5,501 nt of DNA from Lachnospiraceae bacterium (GTDB taxonomy: Bacteria > Bacillota_A > Clostridia > Lachnospirales > Lachnospiraceae). The position numbers and the translations under genes were made by a program. Below are positions 1 to 5,261 of the stretch, in pieces (the stretch's first letter is position 1; each line of letters begins with the position of its first letter). Below the pieces are notes generated by a model that was given only the letters and a program-made list of their open reading frames with translations, searched no databases and was not told where the DNA came from. The stretch is taken from assembly GCA_028694115.1 (NCBI GenBank), contig JAQUUB010000197.1:1-5501 (forward strand), written 5' to 3'.

Positions 1-36
1 GAATTTTGCACTAAAGTTTCTTCTTTGTTTGGACAT
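1..36 (-). CDS. IS3-family transposase OrfA, N-terminus only (partial)
   Basis: The minus strand from ATG at 36-34 reads MSKQRRNFSAKF and then leaves the window. Starts of the form M-x-K-x-R-R-x-F-S/T-x-x-F-K are typical of the small helix-turn-helix OrfA protein of IS3-group elements, which binds the element ends and is joined by frameshifting to the OrfB DDE transposase. AGAAAGGA at 53-46 is a good Shine-Dalgarno, 9 bases from the ATG. Only 12 residues are visible, so subgroup and intactness are unknown. Confidence 0.6.
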   Translation of the reverse strand, partial: MSKQRRNFSAKF

Positions 37-67
37 AGCAATGAATCCTTTCTTTCATACTGGTTTA

Positions 68-96
68 AGTATATCAGATTCATTAAAAACTGTCCG
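68..96 (-). promoter_or_regulatory. Extended -10 promoter of the IS3-like orfA
   Basis: On the minus strand, TGATATACT (extended -10, TATACT at 73-68) lies 17 bases downstream of CGGACA (96-91), which matches TTGACA at 4 of 6 positions. The -35 lies inside the presumed terminal repeat, a common arrangement in insertion sequences. It is about 30 bases upstream of the orfA start. Confidence 0.45.
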
Positions 97-129
97 AAAA
101 AGTGTCTTAATTTATGAGACCATTATAAA

Positions 130-405
130 TTTCTGTTGTCTCCGCTTACAAGCGAGCAGTGTCATGATCTGCTTGAAATCATTGAAGCCAGAAGTATTCG
201 CGGTTCTGTAATCTTTTGCACACAGTTTGAAACATATGGCTGGATTTCAAGAATCGGAACGGCGGATGATGCCACAGTTGCTGAAGCAATCATTGACCGT
301 ATCAGACCCAACTCATATGAAATCATGATTGGCGGTAATGTATCCATGCGTGAACGTCATGGTCTTCATAAATCCCATCAGAAAGAAGGTGGAATGAATG
401 ACTGA
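130..405 (+). pseudogene. istB: IS21-family transposition helper IstB, C-terminal fragment
   Basis: The frame reads FLLSPLTSEQCHDLLEIIEA, then a stretch ending in VSMRERHGL. This matches the C-terminal third of IstB ATP-binding proteins: the strand and loop after Walker B, the DLLEIIEAR helix, the I-[FI]-C-[ST]-Q-F sensor-1-like strand, and the final G-x-x-S-M-R motif. Full IstB is about 250 residues. The Walker A, most of Walker B and everything upstream are missing, because an in-frame TGA at 115-117 and the IS3-like end precede it. IstB is the AAA+ partner of IstA in transposition, so this copy cannot work. A TTG at 136 is the only start-like codon and has no credible Shine-Dalgarno. The gene ends with an 8-base overlap with the next ORF (398). 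Confidence 0.85.
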
Positions 406-592
406 TTACTGTGCTTTTAGCAAAGATCATCGCTGCATAAAATATGCTGACTATGAAATTACTCGTTTTGAGTTGGAAGAAGCCGATCAATTATGTCATG
501 GTAACTGGATTGAAATCCAACATCTTCAAGACCGTGTTGATCTGTTGGAACGTTTACTCAAGGATGCCGGTATCGAAATACCGCTTGAATAA
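398..592 (+). CDS. Small conserved-looking IS21-associated protein, 64 aa, function unknown
   Basis: The ATG at 398 overlaps the istB stop (ATGACTGA) and is preceded by GAAAGAAGGTGG at 381-392, a strong ribosome binding site, so it was translationally coupled to istB. The product has three cysteines (C5, C13, C33) in an acidic, His/Tyr-containing N-terminal half. Residues 39-57 form an amphipathic Leu-rich helix (LQDRVDLLERLL) that could be a short coiled coil. I do not recognise a domain and assign no function. Position between istB and the element end says it is part of the IS21-like element. It appears intact, but with istB broken its expression is doubtful. Confidence 0.65.
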   Translation: MTDYCAFSKDHRCIKYADYEITRFELEEADQLCHGNWIEIQHLQDRVDLLERLLKDAGIEIPLE

Positions 593-614
593 TAATCATT
601 AGCAACTAATACAC

Positions 615-688
615 TGCACTTCCTATCTGGAAACACTTGCACTATTATACCGGATAGGGGTGCACTGAAATACCGAAAAGAGTGCACT
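615..688 (+). repeat. Four regularly spaced TGCACT repeats in the IS21-like right end
   Basis: TGCACT occurs at 615, 638, 661 and 683, giving spacings of 23, 23 and 22 bases, about two helical turns. Units two and three also share ATACCG after the hexamer. CCTATCTGG (622-630) and CCGGATAGG (650-658) form an imperfect inverted pair across units one and two. IS21 ends are known to carry several transposase-binding repeats, so these are probable IstA binding sites. Confidence 0.6.
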
Positions 689-732
689 TTTCAAACGGTA
701 TATCCAGATTCGCCAGAAGTGTGTCACAGGCA

Positions 733-894
733 TCAGATTTGATTACAGACCTGATAGATAATCTTTGTGCCAGTAAATGAATCCATATAGATTACTTCTG
801 CCCCATGCTCCTTTAGCAATCGTTCCTGTGCCTCCTGACTGTTACCATCCTTTGCCTGTCCTTTTGTGCTTACTCTTCCATAACCATAAATCAT
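733..894 (-). pseudogene. Serine resolvase/invertase, N-terminal fragment (53 codons)
   Basis: From ATG at 894-892, with GGAAAGGAG at 909-901 as a near-perfect Shine-Dalgarno, the minus strand reads MIYGYGRVSTKGQAKDGNSQ and continues through an LLKEHGAE helix to FTGTK. This is the start of the catalytic domain of small or large serine recombinases: Y-x-R-V-S-T with nucleophile Ser9 and Arg7, then the S-x-x-x-Q stretch. Normal proteins continue with roughly S/T-D-R-P-E-L after FTGTK. Here the frame diverges into IIYQVCNQI and stops at 735-733, only 7 bases from the inferred IS21 end. It therefore lacks the rest of the catalytic core and the DNA-binding domain and is inactive. The disruption was probably caused by the IS21 insertion or a later deletion. 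Confidence 0.85.
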
Positions 895-922
895 AAAAAT
901 CTCCTTTCCGCCATTTAGGCAT

Positions 923-950
923 AAAAAAAGAAGACTATTTCTAGCCCTCT
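923..950 (-). terminator. Rho-independent terminator of the helicase operon
   Basis: On the minus strand, GAGGGCTA (949-942), the GNRA-type tetraloop GAAA (941-938) and TAGTCTTC (937-930) form an 8-bp stem with two G-T pairs, followed by seven T (929-923). It lies about 100 bases past the stop of the 142-aa gene and just before the resolvase ribosome binding site, so it ends the helicase operon. Confidence 0.8.
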
Positions 951-1021
951 GTGATTAATATTTTTGAATATAAGAAATGACACCGCTTCAACCCTTGATT
1001 TATCGTCTTGAATAAAACAGT

Positions 1022-1043
1022 GTCAATACTTGTAAGTTTTGAC
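1022..1043. repeat. 22-bp near-perfect palindrome upstream of the resolvase remnant
   Basis: GTCAATACTT (1022-1031) and AAGTTTTGAC (1034-1043) pair at 9 of 10 positions around a 2-base centre. It lies 7 bases after the end of the 142-aa gene and about 130 bases upstream of the resolvase start. It could be an RNA hairpin at the transcript end, but no T-run follows. The GTC...GAC outer arms also fit a resolvase subsite. Neither reading is proven. Confidence 0.45.
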
Positions 1044-1049
1044 TATTCC

Positions 1050-1478
1050 TTATGCACTTAAGCTAAATAAATAATATTTCACCTTCTTTTTTAATATATC
1101 TGGTAATGTTGATATAAATGATTCTATTTGTTCATTATCATAGCAACAACTCATTATATATAATAATTCTTTAATTAAATCTTCTTCCCTATTTTCTCTA
1201 TTCCATAAAACAACTCTATCGCCACCAATATTTTCTTCAATTTCAACTAGCTGCCTATCTAATGTATAAGTGTAAAACATCTGAATGTTTTGTAATAAGT
1301 TTCCATTTTCGTAAAATTCTAATTTACCTATCACTAAGTTATTTTTTTTCGTAAAGGAAATGTTTACATAATCTCTTTCAAATATGTTTGATGCTAAATC
1401 AGATGGACTAACACCATCAGTCATCATTAAATCAATTAGCATTTGTAATTTATAATCTATTACATTTTGATAATTCAT
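1050..1478 (-). CDS. Uncharacterised 142-aa protein, second gene of the helicase operon
   Basis: I do not recognise a family. The ATG at 1478 has AAGAAGGAT 8-16 bases upstream and begins only 17 bases after the helicase stop, so the two are co-transcribed and probably work together. The protein is acidic and looks alpha/beta. An N-terminal helix (about 3-20, with a Met-rich LMMTDG turn) is followed by beta-strands around 38-55 and 62-76. A charged central part follows (GGDRVVLWNRENREED, about 84-99), and the C-terminal half is helical, with two adjacent cysteines near 110 and an ending rich in Lys and aromatic residues (KKKVKYYLF). There is no signal peptide, membrane segment, Walker motif or nuclease motif. 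A regulatory, specificity or immunity partner of the helicase is conceivable but only inferred from position. Confidence 0.75.
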   Translation of the reverse strand: MNYQNVIDYKLQMLIDLMMTDGVSPSDLASNIFERDYVNISFTKKNNLVIGKLEFYENGNLLQNIQMFYTYTLDRQLVEIEENIGGDRVVLWNRENREEDLIKELLYIMSCCYDNEQIESFISTLPDILKKKVKYYLFSLSA

Positions 1479-1495
1479 AATTATCCTTCTTTCTA

Positions 1496-3340
1496 TTACA
1501 ACATTTTATCCAGCTCTTTTACTAGCACCTCAATGAACCTTTTAGATTGCAATAATTGCTCTGGTGTTCTAGATTTTACTGCACCAAATTTATTTTTTAA
1601 TCTTGTATTGATATAGATAACAATTATAGCATCATTATTAGTGTCTGATTTAATATAAACCATATTTTTAAAAGAGTTATATAACGAATGTCCTTTAGGG
1701 TCAATATTTTTTCTAGTTAATATGTCTTGTGCCGCATCATTTGCTGTATTATATAAGAATGTTCTAATTTCTGTTCTTGCGGTTTCTGGTCTCTTTTCCA
1801 CAAGTAGCCTGTCCATCTTGTCTTTTTCGTTTTTAAACTCTTTGTTCCGTAATGCATCTTTAAATAGTTCGATGTCTTCTTTACTAAGTCCAGAAGCTCC
1901 TAATTTTTGTATCTTTTCATTTATTCTTTCTTCAATCTCTCTTTTAGCTTCCTCAAATTTTTCATTAAAATCAATCTCTGGCAAATATGAATCCGCTTCA
2001 GTTGAATAAGATTGCCCGACAGAAACATTTGCATAACTACTTTCCCTATCTTTATATTCTTTATCAGAAAAATAATATTCTTTTACAGGAAGAACTTTTG
2101 ATTTTTCAACCTCATTTTGAAATGATTGCCATAAAATATCTAAACCTGTCTCCTGATGATATATTATATATGCATTGTTATCTATAGCATAATCTGTTAT
2201 TTCATTATCTGGAATTGTACGTAATACTCTGCCAATTATTTGAGCAAATGCATTTTTGCTCTTGTAAGGTCTAAAAATAGCTAAAACAGATAAATATTTA
2301 TGGTCATATCCCTCCATTAACATATTTACAGAGACAACAATATTACATTCGTGATTTTCTATCTTAAGTAAATTTTCTTCTAATTTCTCTTTATCTAATT
2401 CACTGTGAACTATAACTACAGACATCCCTTTTTCTTTATACCACTTTTCTACGTCTTCTGCATGTGCAATACTACAAGCTACTGCCAAAATCTTATGTGG
2501 TATACTTGGAGATAATTCCTTTAATTCGTTTAATTTGTTAATACTTTCATCAATCACTAATTCTGAACATTCTTTTGATAGGGCTACTGAACGCTGAATC
2601 CATTCAGCTTCTTTAAATTCTAAAACTTCCTCTTTGGTAAATTTATGGCTATTATTGGGAATACAGAAATACATTTCCTTACTATTAACGGTTGATTTTC
2701 TAAGCCATTTAACTAACTTTAACCTCATTGCAGTAGCCAAGGAAGTTGTATGTATATTTTCCCCAGGAATAGGCTCATCGTCACCTCTATATGGTGTTCC
2801 AGTTAAATGAATCTTTTTTGTGTTTCCAAAATAATTTAAAACATCCCTCCATGAATTTGCGGCGGAATGATGTGCTTCATCAACAATTATCATATCAAAG
2901 AAATCTCTAGGAACTCGATTTAACAGAGAATTCTCACTATCTTTATATAACTTATGAATATTAGCTACTACAAAGTTACTTTTTTCCAGACTTTCATCAA
3001 GAACATCTGCATCATATTCAACAACTACTGGCATATCTTCTGGGGCAAAAATAATATCATAATTAATCCAAAAATTATCCTCTAGTGGATTCAATGTTTT
3101 AATCACACTTTGCTTAGTTATTAGCCCAGGAGTAATTACTAAAACTCTACCATTACTTATCCCATAAGGTAAAACCGATATTAAACCGCTTTTCCCTGTT
3201 CCTGTTGGTAAAACAATTAAAGCTTCCCCTTTATCATTTTCACAAAAGAATTCATAGGCGGCAATATAAGCTTCTCTCTGCGGTCCTCTTAATTTTTTAT
3301 TACCATTTATATAAGCAACTGTATTTTTAAAATAAGACAT
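1496..3340 (-). CDS. SF2 DEAH-box helicase, ResIII-like, 614 aa
   Basis: The order of motifs is that of a superfamily 2 nucleic-acid helicase/translocase of the ResIII (type I/III restriction subunit) kind. They are a Q-like motif (LRGPQREA, Q21), Walker A PTGTGKS (45-51), motif II DEAH (154-157), motif III LTGTP (179-183), motif V MLMEGYDH (340-347) and motif VI QIIGRVLR (367-374). All key ATPase residues are present, so it should hydrolyse ATP and move on DNA or RNA in the cytoplasm. After about 420 the protein is charged and helical (probable coiled coil 458-515), ending in a beta-containing domain at about 555-614. I see no PD-(D/E)XK, HNH or PLD nuclease motif. The ATG at 3340 has GAGGAGGA at 3358-3351. 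There is no adjacent methylase or specificity subunit, so it is not an ordinary restriction enzyme. A defence helicase paired with the downstream 142-aa protein is the best guess; the operon does not match Hachiman (no DUF1837 partner seen). Confidence 0.93.
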   Translation of the reverse strand: MSYFKNTVAYINGNKKLRGPQREAYIAAYEFFCENDKGEALIVLPTGTGKSGLISVLPYGISNGRVLVITPGLITKQSVIKTLNPLEDNFWINYDIIFAPEDMPVVVEYDADVLDESLEKSNFVVANIHKLYKDSENSLLNRVPRDFFDMIIVDEAHHSAANSWRDVLNYFGNTKKIHLTGTPYRGDDEPIPGENIHTTSLATAMRLKLVKWLRKSTVNSKEMYFCIPNNSHKFTKEEVLEFKEAEWIQRSVALSKECSELVIDESINKLNELKELSPSIPHKILAVACSIAHAEDVEKWYKEKGMSVVIVHSELDKEKLEENLLKIENHECNIVVSVNMLMEGYDHKYLSVLAIFRPYKSKNAFAQIIGRVLRTIPDNEITDYAIDNNAYIIYHQETGLDILWQSFQNEVEKSKVLPVKEYYFSDKEYKDRESSYANVSVGQSYSTEADSYLPEIDFNEKFEEAKREIEERINEKIQKLGASGLSKEDIELFKDALRNKEFKNEKDKMDRLLVEKRPETARTEIRTFLYNTANDAAQDILTRKNIDPKGHSLYNSFKNMVYIKSDTNNDAIIVIYINTRLKNKFGAVKSRTPEQLLQSKRFIEVLVKELDKML

Positions 3341-3377
3341 ATTACTATGCTCCTCCTCTACAAATAACTTTTCTATT

Positions 3378-3386
3378 ATTGTAACA
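3378..3386 (-). promoter_or_regulatory. Extended -10 promoter for the helicase operon
   Basis: The minus strand has TGTTACAAT, an extended -10 (TG, one base, TACAAT at 3383-3378), placed in the 55-base gap between the rlmD stop and the helicase start. No good -35 is seen at 16-18 bases (GTGTAA at best), which extended -10 promoters tolerate. Transcription would start near 3371, just ahead of the ribosome binding site. Confidence 0.45.
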
Positions 3387-3395
3387 CACCTAACT

Positions 3396-3779
3396 TTAAA
3401 TTACACCGAAATATCTCAATGCTTCCTTAATATACTCTACTTTTACCTGCGGACAATTCTTCACATCAGGATTCTCTTTCTTGGACTTATTATAATTCTC
3501 ACCCATATCAATCCCACACATTCGCTTAACCTCGGCTATATACCTTGTATGAACATTTACCGCGTACTTGTCCTTTACATACTCCTTAATTTTCTGATAG
3601 GTTGCTTTCTCTTCTGGTGTATAATTACTCTCTTCATCAGGTGTCATTACTACCTCAATCTTAGGTGTATCTTTTTTGAGGGATAATTTAACGACCGTCT
3701 CAACGTGTGTTGAGGGTGTGAAAAAGATTTCTGCAAGGCGCAGTTTAACCTTGGCGGGAATACATTTTACTATAGTCAA
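3396..3779 (-). pseudogene. rlmD: C-terminal remnant of 23S rRNA (uracil) methyltransferase RlmD/RumA fused to a mobile-element end
   Basis: Codons 25-127 (3707-3396) read HVETVVKLS, then a linker, then a domain with YQKIKEYVKDKY, HTRYIAEVKR and the ending VEYIKEALRYFGVI. The H-V-E-T-V strand is the last motif of the RlmD/TrmA methyltransferase fold, and the tail is the extra C-terminal domain common in clostridial RlmD proteins. Full RlmD is about 450 residues; the SAM-binding and catalytic parts are absent. Upstream of His25 the expected Phe-Pro-x-Thr sequence is replaced by unrelated residues (LRLAEIFFTPST), which are encoded by a repeated element end. The only start is a TTG at 3779 touching the TIR stop, without a Shine-Dalgarno, so translation is doubtful. 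The fragment marks an attachment-site junction rather than a working enzyme. Confidence 0.85.
3699..3760 (-). repeat. Attachment-like repeat, copy A (element end joined to rlmD)
   Basis: This stretch aligns without gaps to 4853-4914. It shares 24 identical bases at 3706-3729 (containing GTTGAGGGTGTGAAAAAG on the plus strand) and a further CCTTGGCGG block, with mostly transition differences between. The rlmD homology starts exactly at its lower edge. There CTCAAC (3699-3704) and GTTGAG (3709-3714) make a perfect inverted repeat around GTGT, as expected for a recombinase crossover site. Interpreted as a recombined attachment site. Confidence 0.7.
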
Positions 3780-4766
3780 TCAGCATATAACTATATCACT
3801 AATTTTAAACATTCCCTCATCTTCTACAACATCATCTGGATGAATTACAAAACATATTTCTGAAATATTATTGAGCGCCTTACTTTTGATTTTGTCCAAT
3901 GGTATTTTTATTGTATTTTTCCCATACGTCACCGAAAACTCAAATGTTTCTAAAATTCTATTATTATCTGAATATTTAAACTCAACAAAACTCCGGTTTA
4001 AGGAGTTTGTAAAGCTTGTTATAACAAATTTAAATTCTGCTGAATTATTTATATCCAGATACCGACCAATATCTATTTTGTCCACATATTGTAAGACCAC
4101 GCTAATAAAATTGGGTCGTTTGACATTCTTCTCATATGGATTCATGTTATAATTTATTATAATTGTTTCCCTGTCTTTGCCAATGCTAATAATATCCTCC
4201 TTGTGTATAAAATCAATGCTATCATCAAAATAGCCATTGATTTTTGCCCTTTCCATAATACTTTGATACTTCAGAATAATCTGATCAATCTCAAATATAA
4301 AAGAATGTATATTTCGATTGACTCCTGCCCCAATATGTATACCTTTCTGAGAGGACAAATATTTTAAAAAGATGTGAATATCTTTTTCGCTCCTTATATC
4401 CCCAGCCTGGATATTTGCTATAGGAGTCCCTGATAATGCCTGTCCTTTTTGTACTGGATACAAAACAAATGGAAAAATATAATCTACTCCTTCCTGATTA
4501 TATTGATTAAATAAATACGAACAAGCAACTCCCAACTCTATCATGCAAAATTTACTCTCATAATATTCTGCACTAATAATTGGAATAAATAAGTCACTTT
4601 TGCTTAATTCTTTAAAAATTACTTTTACAAAGTCATTTCCAATACTAATACTACCATCTTCAGATGAGCAAAATACCTCTATCTCACTACTTACTTCTTC
4701 CAATAGCTCCGCAAATTTTAATACTGGTTCTCTATTTTTTGTTGCATGACTAATAAAAATTCTCAT
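3780..4766 (-). CDS. TIR-domain protein with C-terminal beta-rich domain, 328 aa
   Basis: The N-terminal ~145 residues are a bacterial TIR domain. Strand A is MRIFISHAT (1-9), a BB-loop-like SSEDGSISIG lies at 34-43, then a SDLFIPIIS strand (58-66), and SKFCMIELG at 71-79 with the presumed catalytic Glu77 of NAD-cleaving TIRs. An FPFVLYP strand and an LSGTP loop follow. Helices span about 150-175. Residues ~215-328 look like an all-beta jelly roll (FKFVITSF, IKIPLDKI, ISEICFVIHP, FKISDIVIC), resembling carbohydrate-binding or galactose-binding folds; this is inference. The start at 4766 is chosen because AAAGGAA lies 7 bases upstream and the TIR fold begins there. An upstream in-frame TTG at 4850 lies at the repeat edge without a ribosome binding site. 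Such proteins usually deplete NAD+ or make signalling nucleotides in phage defence. It lies alone between two attachment-like repeats. Confidence 0.88.
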   Translation of the reverse strand: MRIFISHATKNREPVLKFAELLEEVSSEIEVFCSSEDGSISIGNDFVKVIFKELSKSDLFIPIISAEYYESKFCMIELGVACSYLFNQYNQEGVDYIFPFVLYPVQKGQALSGTPIANIQAGDIRSEKDIHIFLKYLSSQKGIHIGAGVNRNIHSFIFEIDQIILKYQSIMERAKINGYFDDSIDFIHKEDIISIGKDRETIIINYNMNPYEKNVKRPNFISVVLQYVDKIDIGRYLDINNSAEFKFVITSFTNSLNRSFVEFKYSDNNRILETFEFSVTYGKNTIKIPLDKIKSKALNNISEICFVIHPDDVVEDEGMFKISDIVIC

Positions 4767-4829
4767 ACTCTTTTTCCTTTCCACTATTATTAAAATCATA
4801 AACATCGTTGTTATATTTGTTTTATAAAT

Positions 4830-4847
4830 TGTCGACTCAATTCGACA
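4830..4847. repeat. Inverted repeat upstream of the TIR gene
   Basis: TGTCGA (4830-4835) and TCGACA (4842-4847) form a perfect 6-bp inverted repeat with a 6-base centre, about 65 bases upstream of the TIR start and next to copy B of the attachment-like repeat. It could be an operator for the TIR gene or part of the recombinase site. Confidence 0.4.
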
Positions 4848-4852
4848 CAAAC

Positions 4853-4914
4853 CTCACAATGTGTTGAGGGTGTGAAAAAGATTACCGTAAGACGTAGTTG
4901 GGCCTTGGCGGAAA
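4853..4914 (-). repeat. Attachment-like repeat, copy B (upstream of the TIR gene)
   Basis: This is the gapless partner of 3699-3760, with offset 1154. On the minus strand its frame reads VSAKAQLRLTVIFFTPSTH, against IPAKVKLRLAEIFFTPSTH in copy A. After the shared His it continues CEVCVELS, which still lines up with VETVVKLS of rlmD (4 of 8 residues), then stops at 4811. CCTCA (4852-4856) and TGAGG (4865-4869) keep the inverted symmetry at the core. It therefore looks like an older or divergent element-end/rlmD junction. Confidence 0.7.
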
Positions 4915-4947
4915 CCTTATTACCACCATTCGCACCCTCTCGCTTAC

Positions 4948-5130
4948 TTATTTTTTTGTACCCAGTGAGTGCAAATCGCGCTCTTCATTCTGTATGGCAA
5001 AGCCGATTGGCAAAAGACCAGTTCTCATGCCACTGCTAACTGCCATAGATGATATCTCTAAATATTTACCGGCTATTTTATATGCTATTTTTGATAGTAT
5101 ACATATTTGATGATCCGTATGTTTTGCCAT
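4948..5130 (-). CDS. Small hypothetical protein, 60 aa
   Basis: The ATG at 5130 is preceded by GGAGATAAGGA, a fair ribosome binding site, and by a possible promoter at 5153-5182. The product is a mixed helical protein (ICILSKIAYKIAGKYLEI, then a SGMRTGLLPIGFAIQ stretch) with no recognised domain. It ends at a TAA created just after an A7 tract (minus strand of 4951-4957). One extra A would make the frame continue through SKREGANGGNK into the attachment-like repeat frame and on to 4811. So this may be a truncated version of a longer element-end reading frame rather than an independent gene. Confidence 0.45.
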   Translation of the reverse strand: MAKHTDHQICILSKIAYKIAGKYLEISSMAVSSGMRTGLLPIGFAIQNEERDLHSLGTKK

Positions 5131-5152
5131 AGTCTTTTCCTTATCTCCAAAT

Positions 5153-5182
5153 ACTATAAATATGAATAGCTACATAGTGCAA
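5153..5182 (-). promoter_or_regulatory. Possible promoter of the 60-aa ORF
   Basis: The minus strand has TATAGT (5158-5153, 5 of 6 to TATAAT) 18 bases downstream of TTGCAC (5182-5177, only 3 of 6 to TTGACA). It is 22 bases upstream of the start at 5130. Weak, and typical of what AT-rich DNA gives by chance. Confidence 0.3.
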
Positions 5183-5261
5183 CATAAGTAATTTTCTACC
5201 TTTGTATGTTTGAATTCCCTTCTTTAAAAATGAATAAACTTTTGTTATATGTATTATCAAT

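Larger units (their letters stand above)
1..122 (-). mobile_element. Left end of an IS3-like insertion sequence (partial, runs off the window)
   Basis: Reading the minus strand from about 122 downwards gives a terminal stretch starting TGGTCTCATAAATT, then AAGACACTTTTTCGGACAG, then a promoter, a Shine-Dalgarno and the start of an orfA-type transposase gene. The istB reading frame to its right is open only from just inside this boundary: an in-frame TGA lies at 115-117. This suggests the element inserted into istB and removed or displaced its 5' part. The exact outer end cannot be fixed, because the other terminus and the target duplication are outside the window. The family assignment rests on only 12 codons plus the end layout. 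Confidence 0.6.
130..726 (+). mobile_element. IS21-family element, right-hand portion (5' part lost)
   Basis: This comprises the istB fragment, the 64-aa ORF and a 130-base noncoding end rich in short repeats, as expected for the multi-repeat ends of IS21 elements. The outer boundary is placed at 726, where the sequence ends CCAGAAGTGTGTCA. IS21 elements usually begin TG and end CA, and just beyond this point lies the broken resolvase gene. The boundary is inferred; a few bases either side are possible. istA and the left end are not in the window. Confidence 0.65.

Noticed and set aside
29..211. Plus-strand ORF of 60 aa across the IS3-like/istB boundary
   Set aside because: It crosses the element junction, overlaps istB in another frame and has no family resemblance; shadow.
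162..347. Minus-strand ORF of 61 aa opposite istB
   Set aside because: Antisense to a recognisable IstB segment with no ribosome binding site.
1722..2187. Two plus-strand ORFs (1722-2009 and 1987-2187)
   Set aside because: Low-complexity Ser/Leu and Asn/Tyr-rich antisense shadows of the helicase gene.
1496..3340. Hachiman, type I/III restriction or DISARM identity for the helicase
   Set aside because: No DUF1837 protein, methylase, specificity subunit, PLD or nuclease domain is present; only the general SF2 fold is supported.
3871..4152. Plus-strand ORF of 93 aa
   Set aside because: Antisense shadow of the TIR gene C-terminal part.
4767..4850. Longer TIR reading frame starting at TTG 4850
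   Set aside because: It adds 28 residues before the TIR fold, starts at the repeat edge without a Shine-Dalgarno, while ATG 4766 has a good one.
4898..5110. Plus-strand ORF of 70 aa
   Set aside because: Antisense to the 60-aa ORF and the attachment-like repeat; no ribosome binding site of note.
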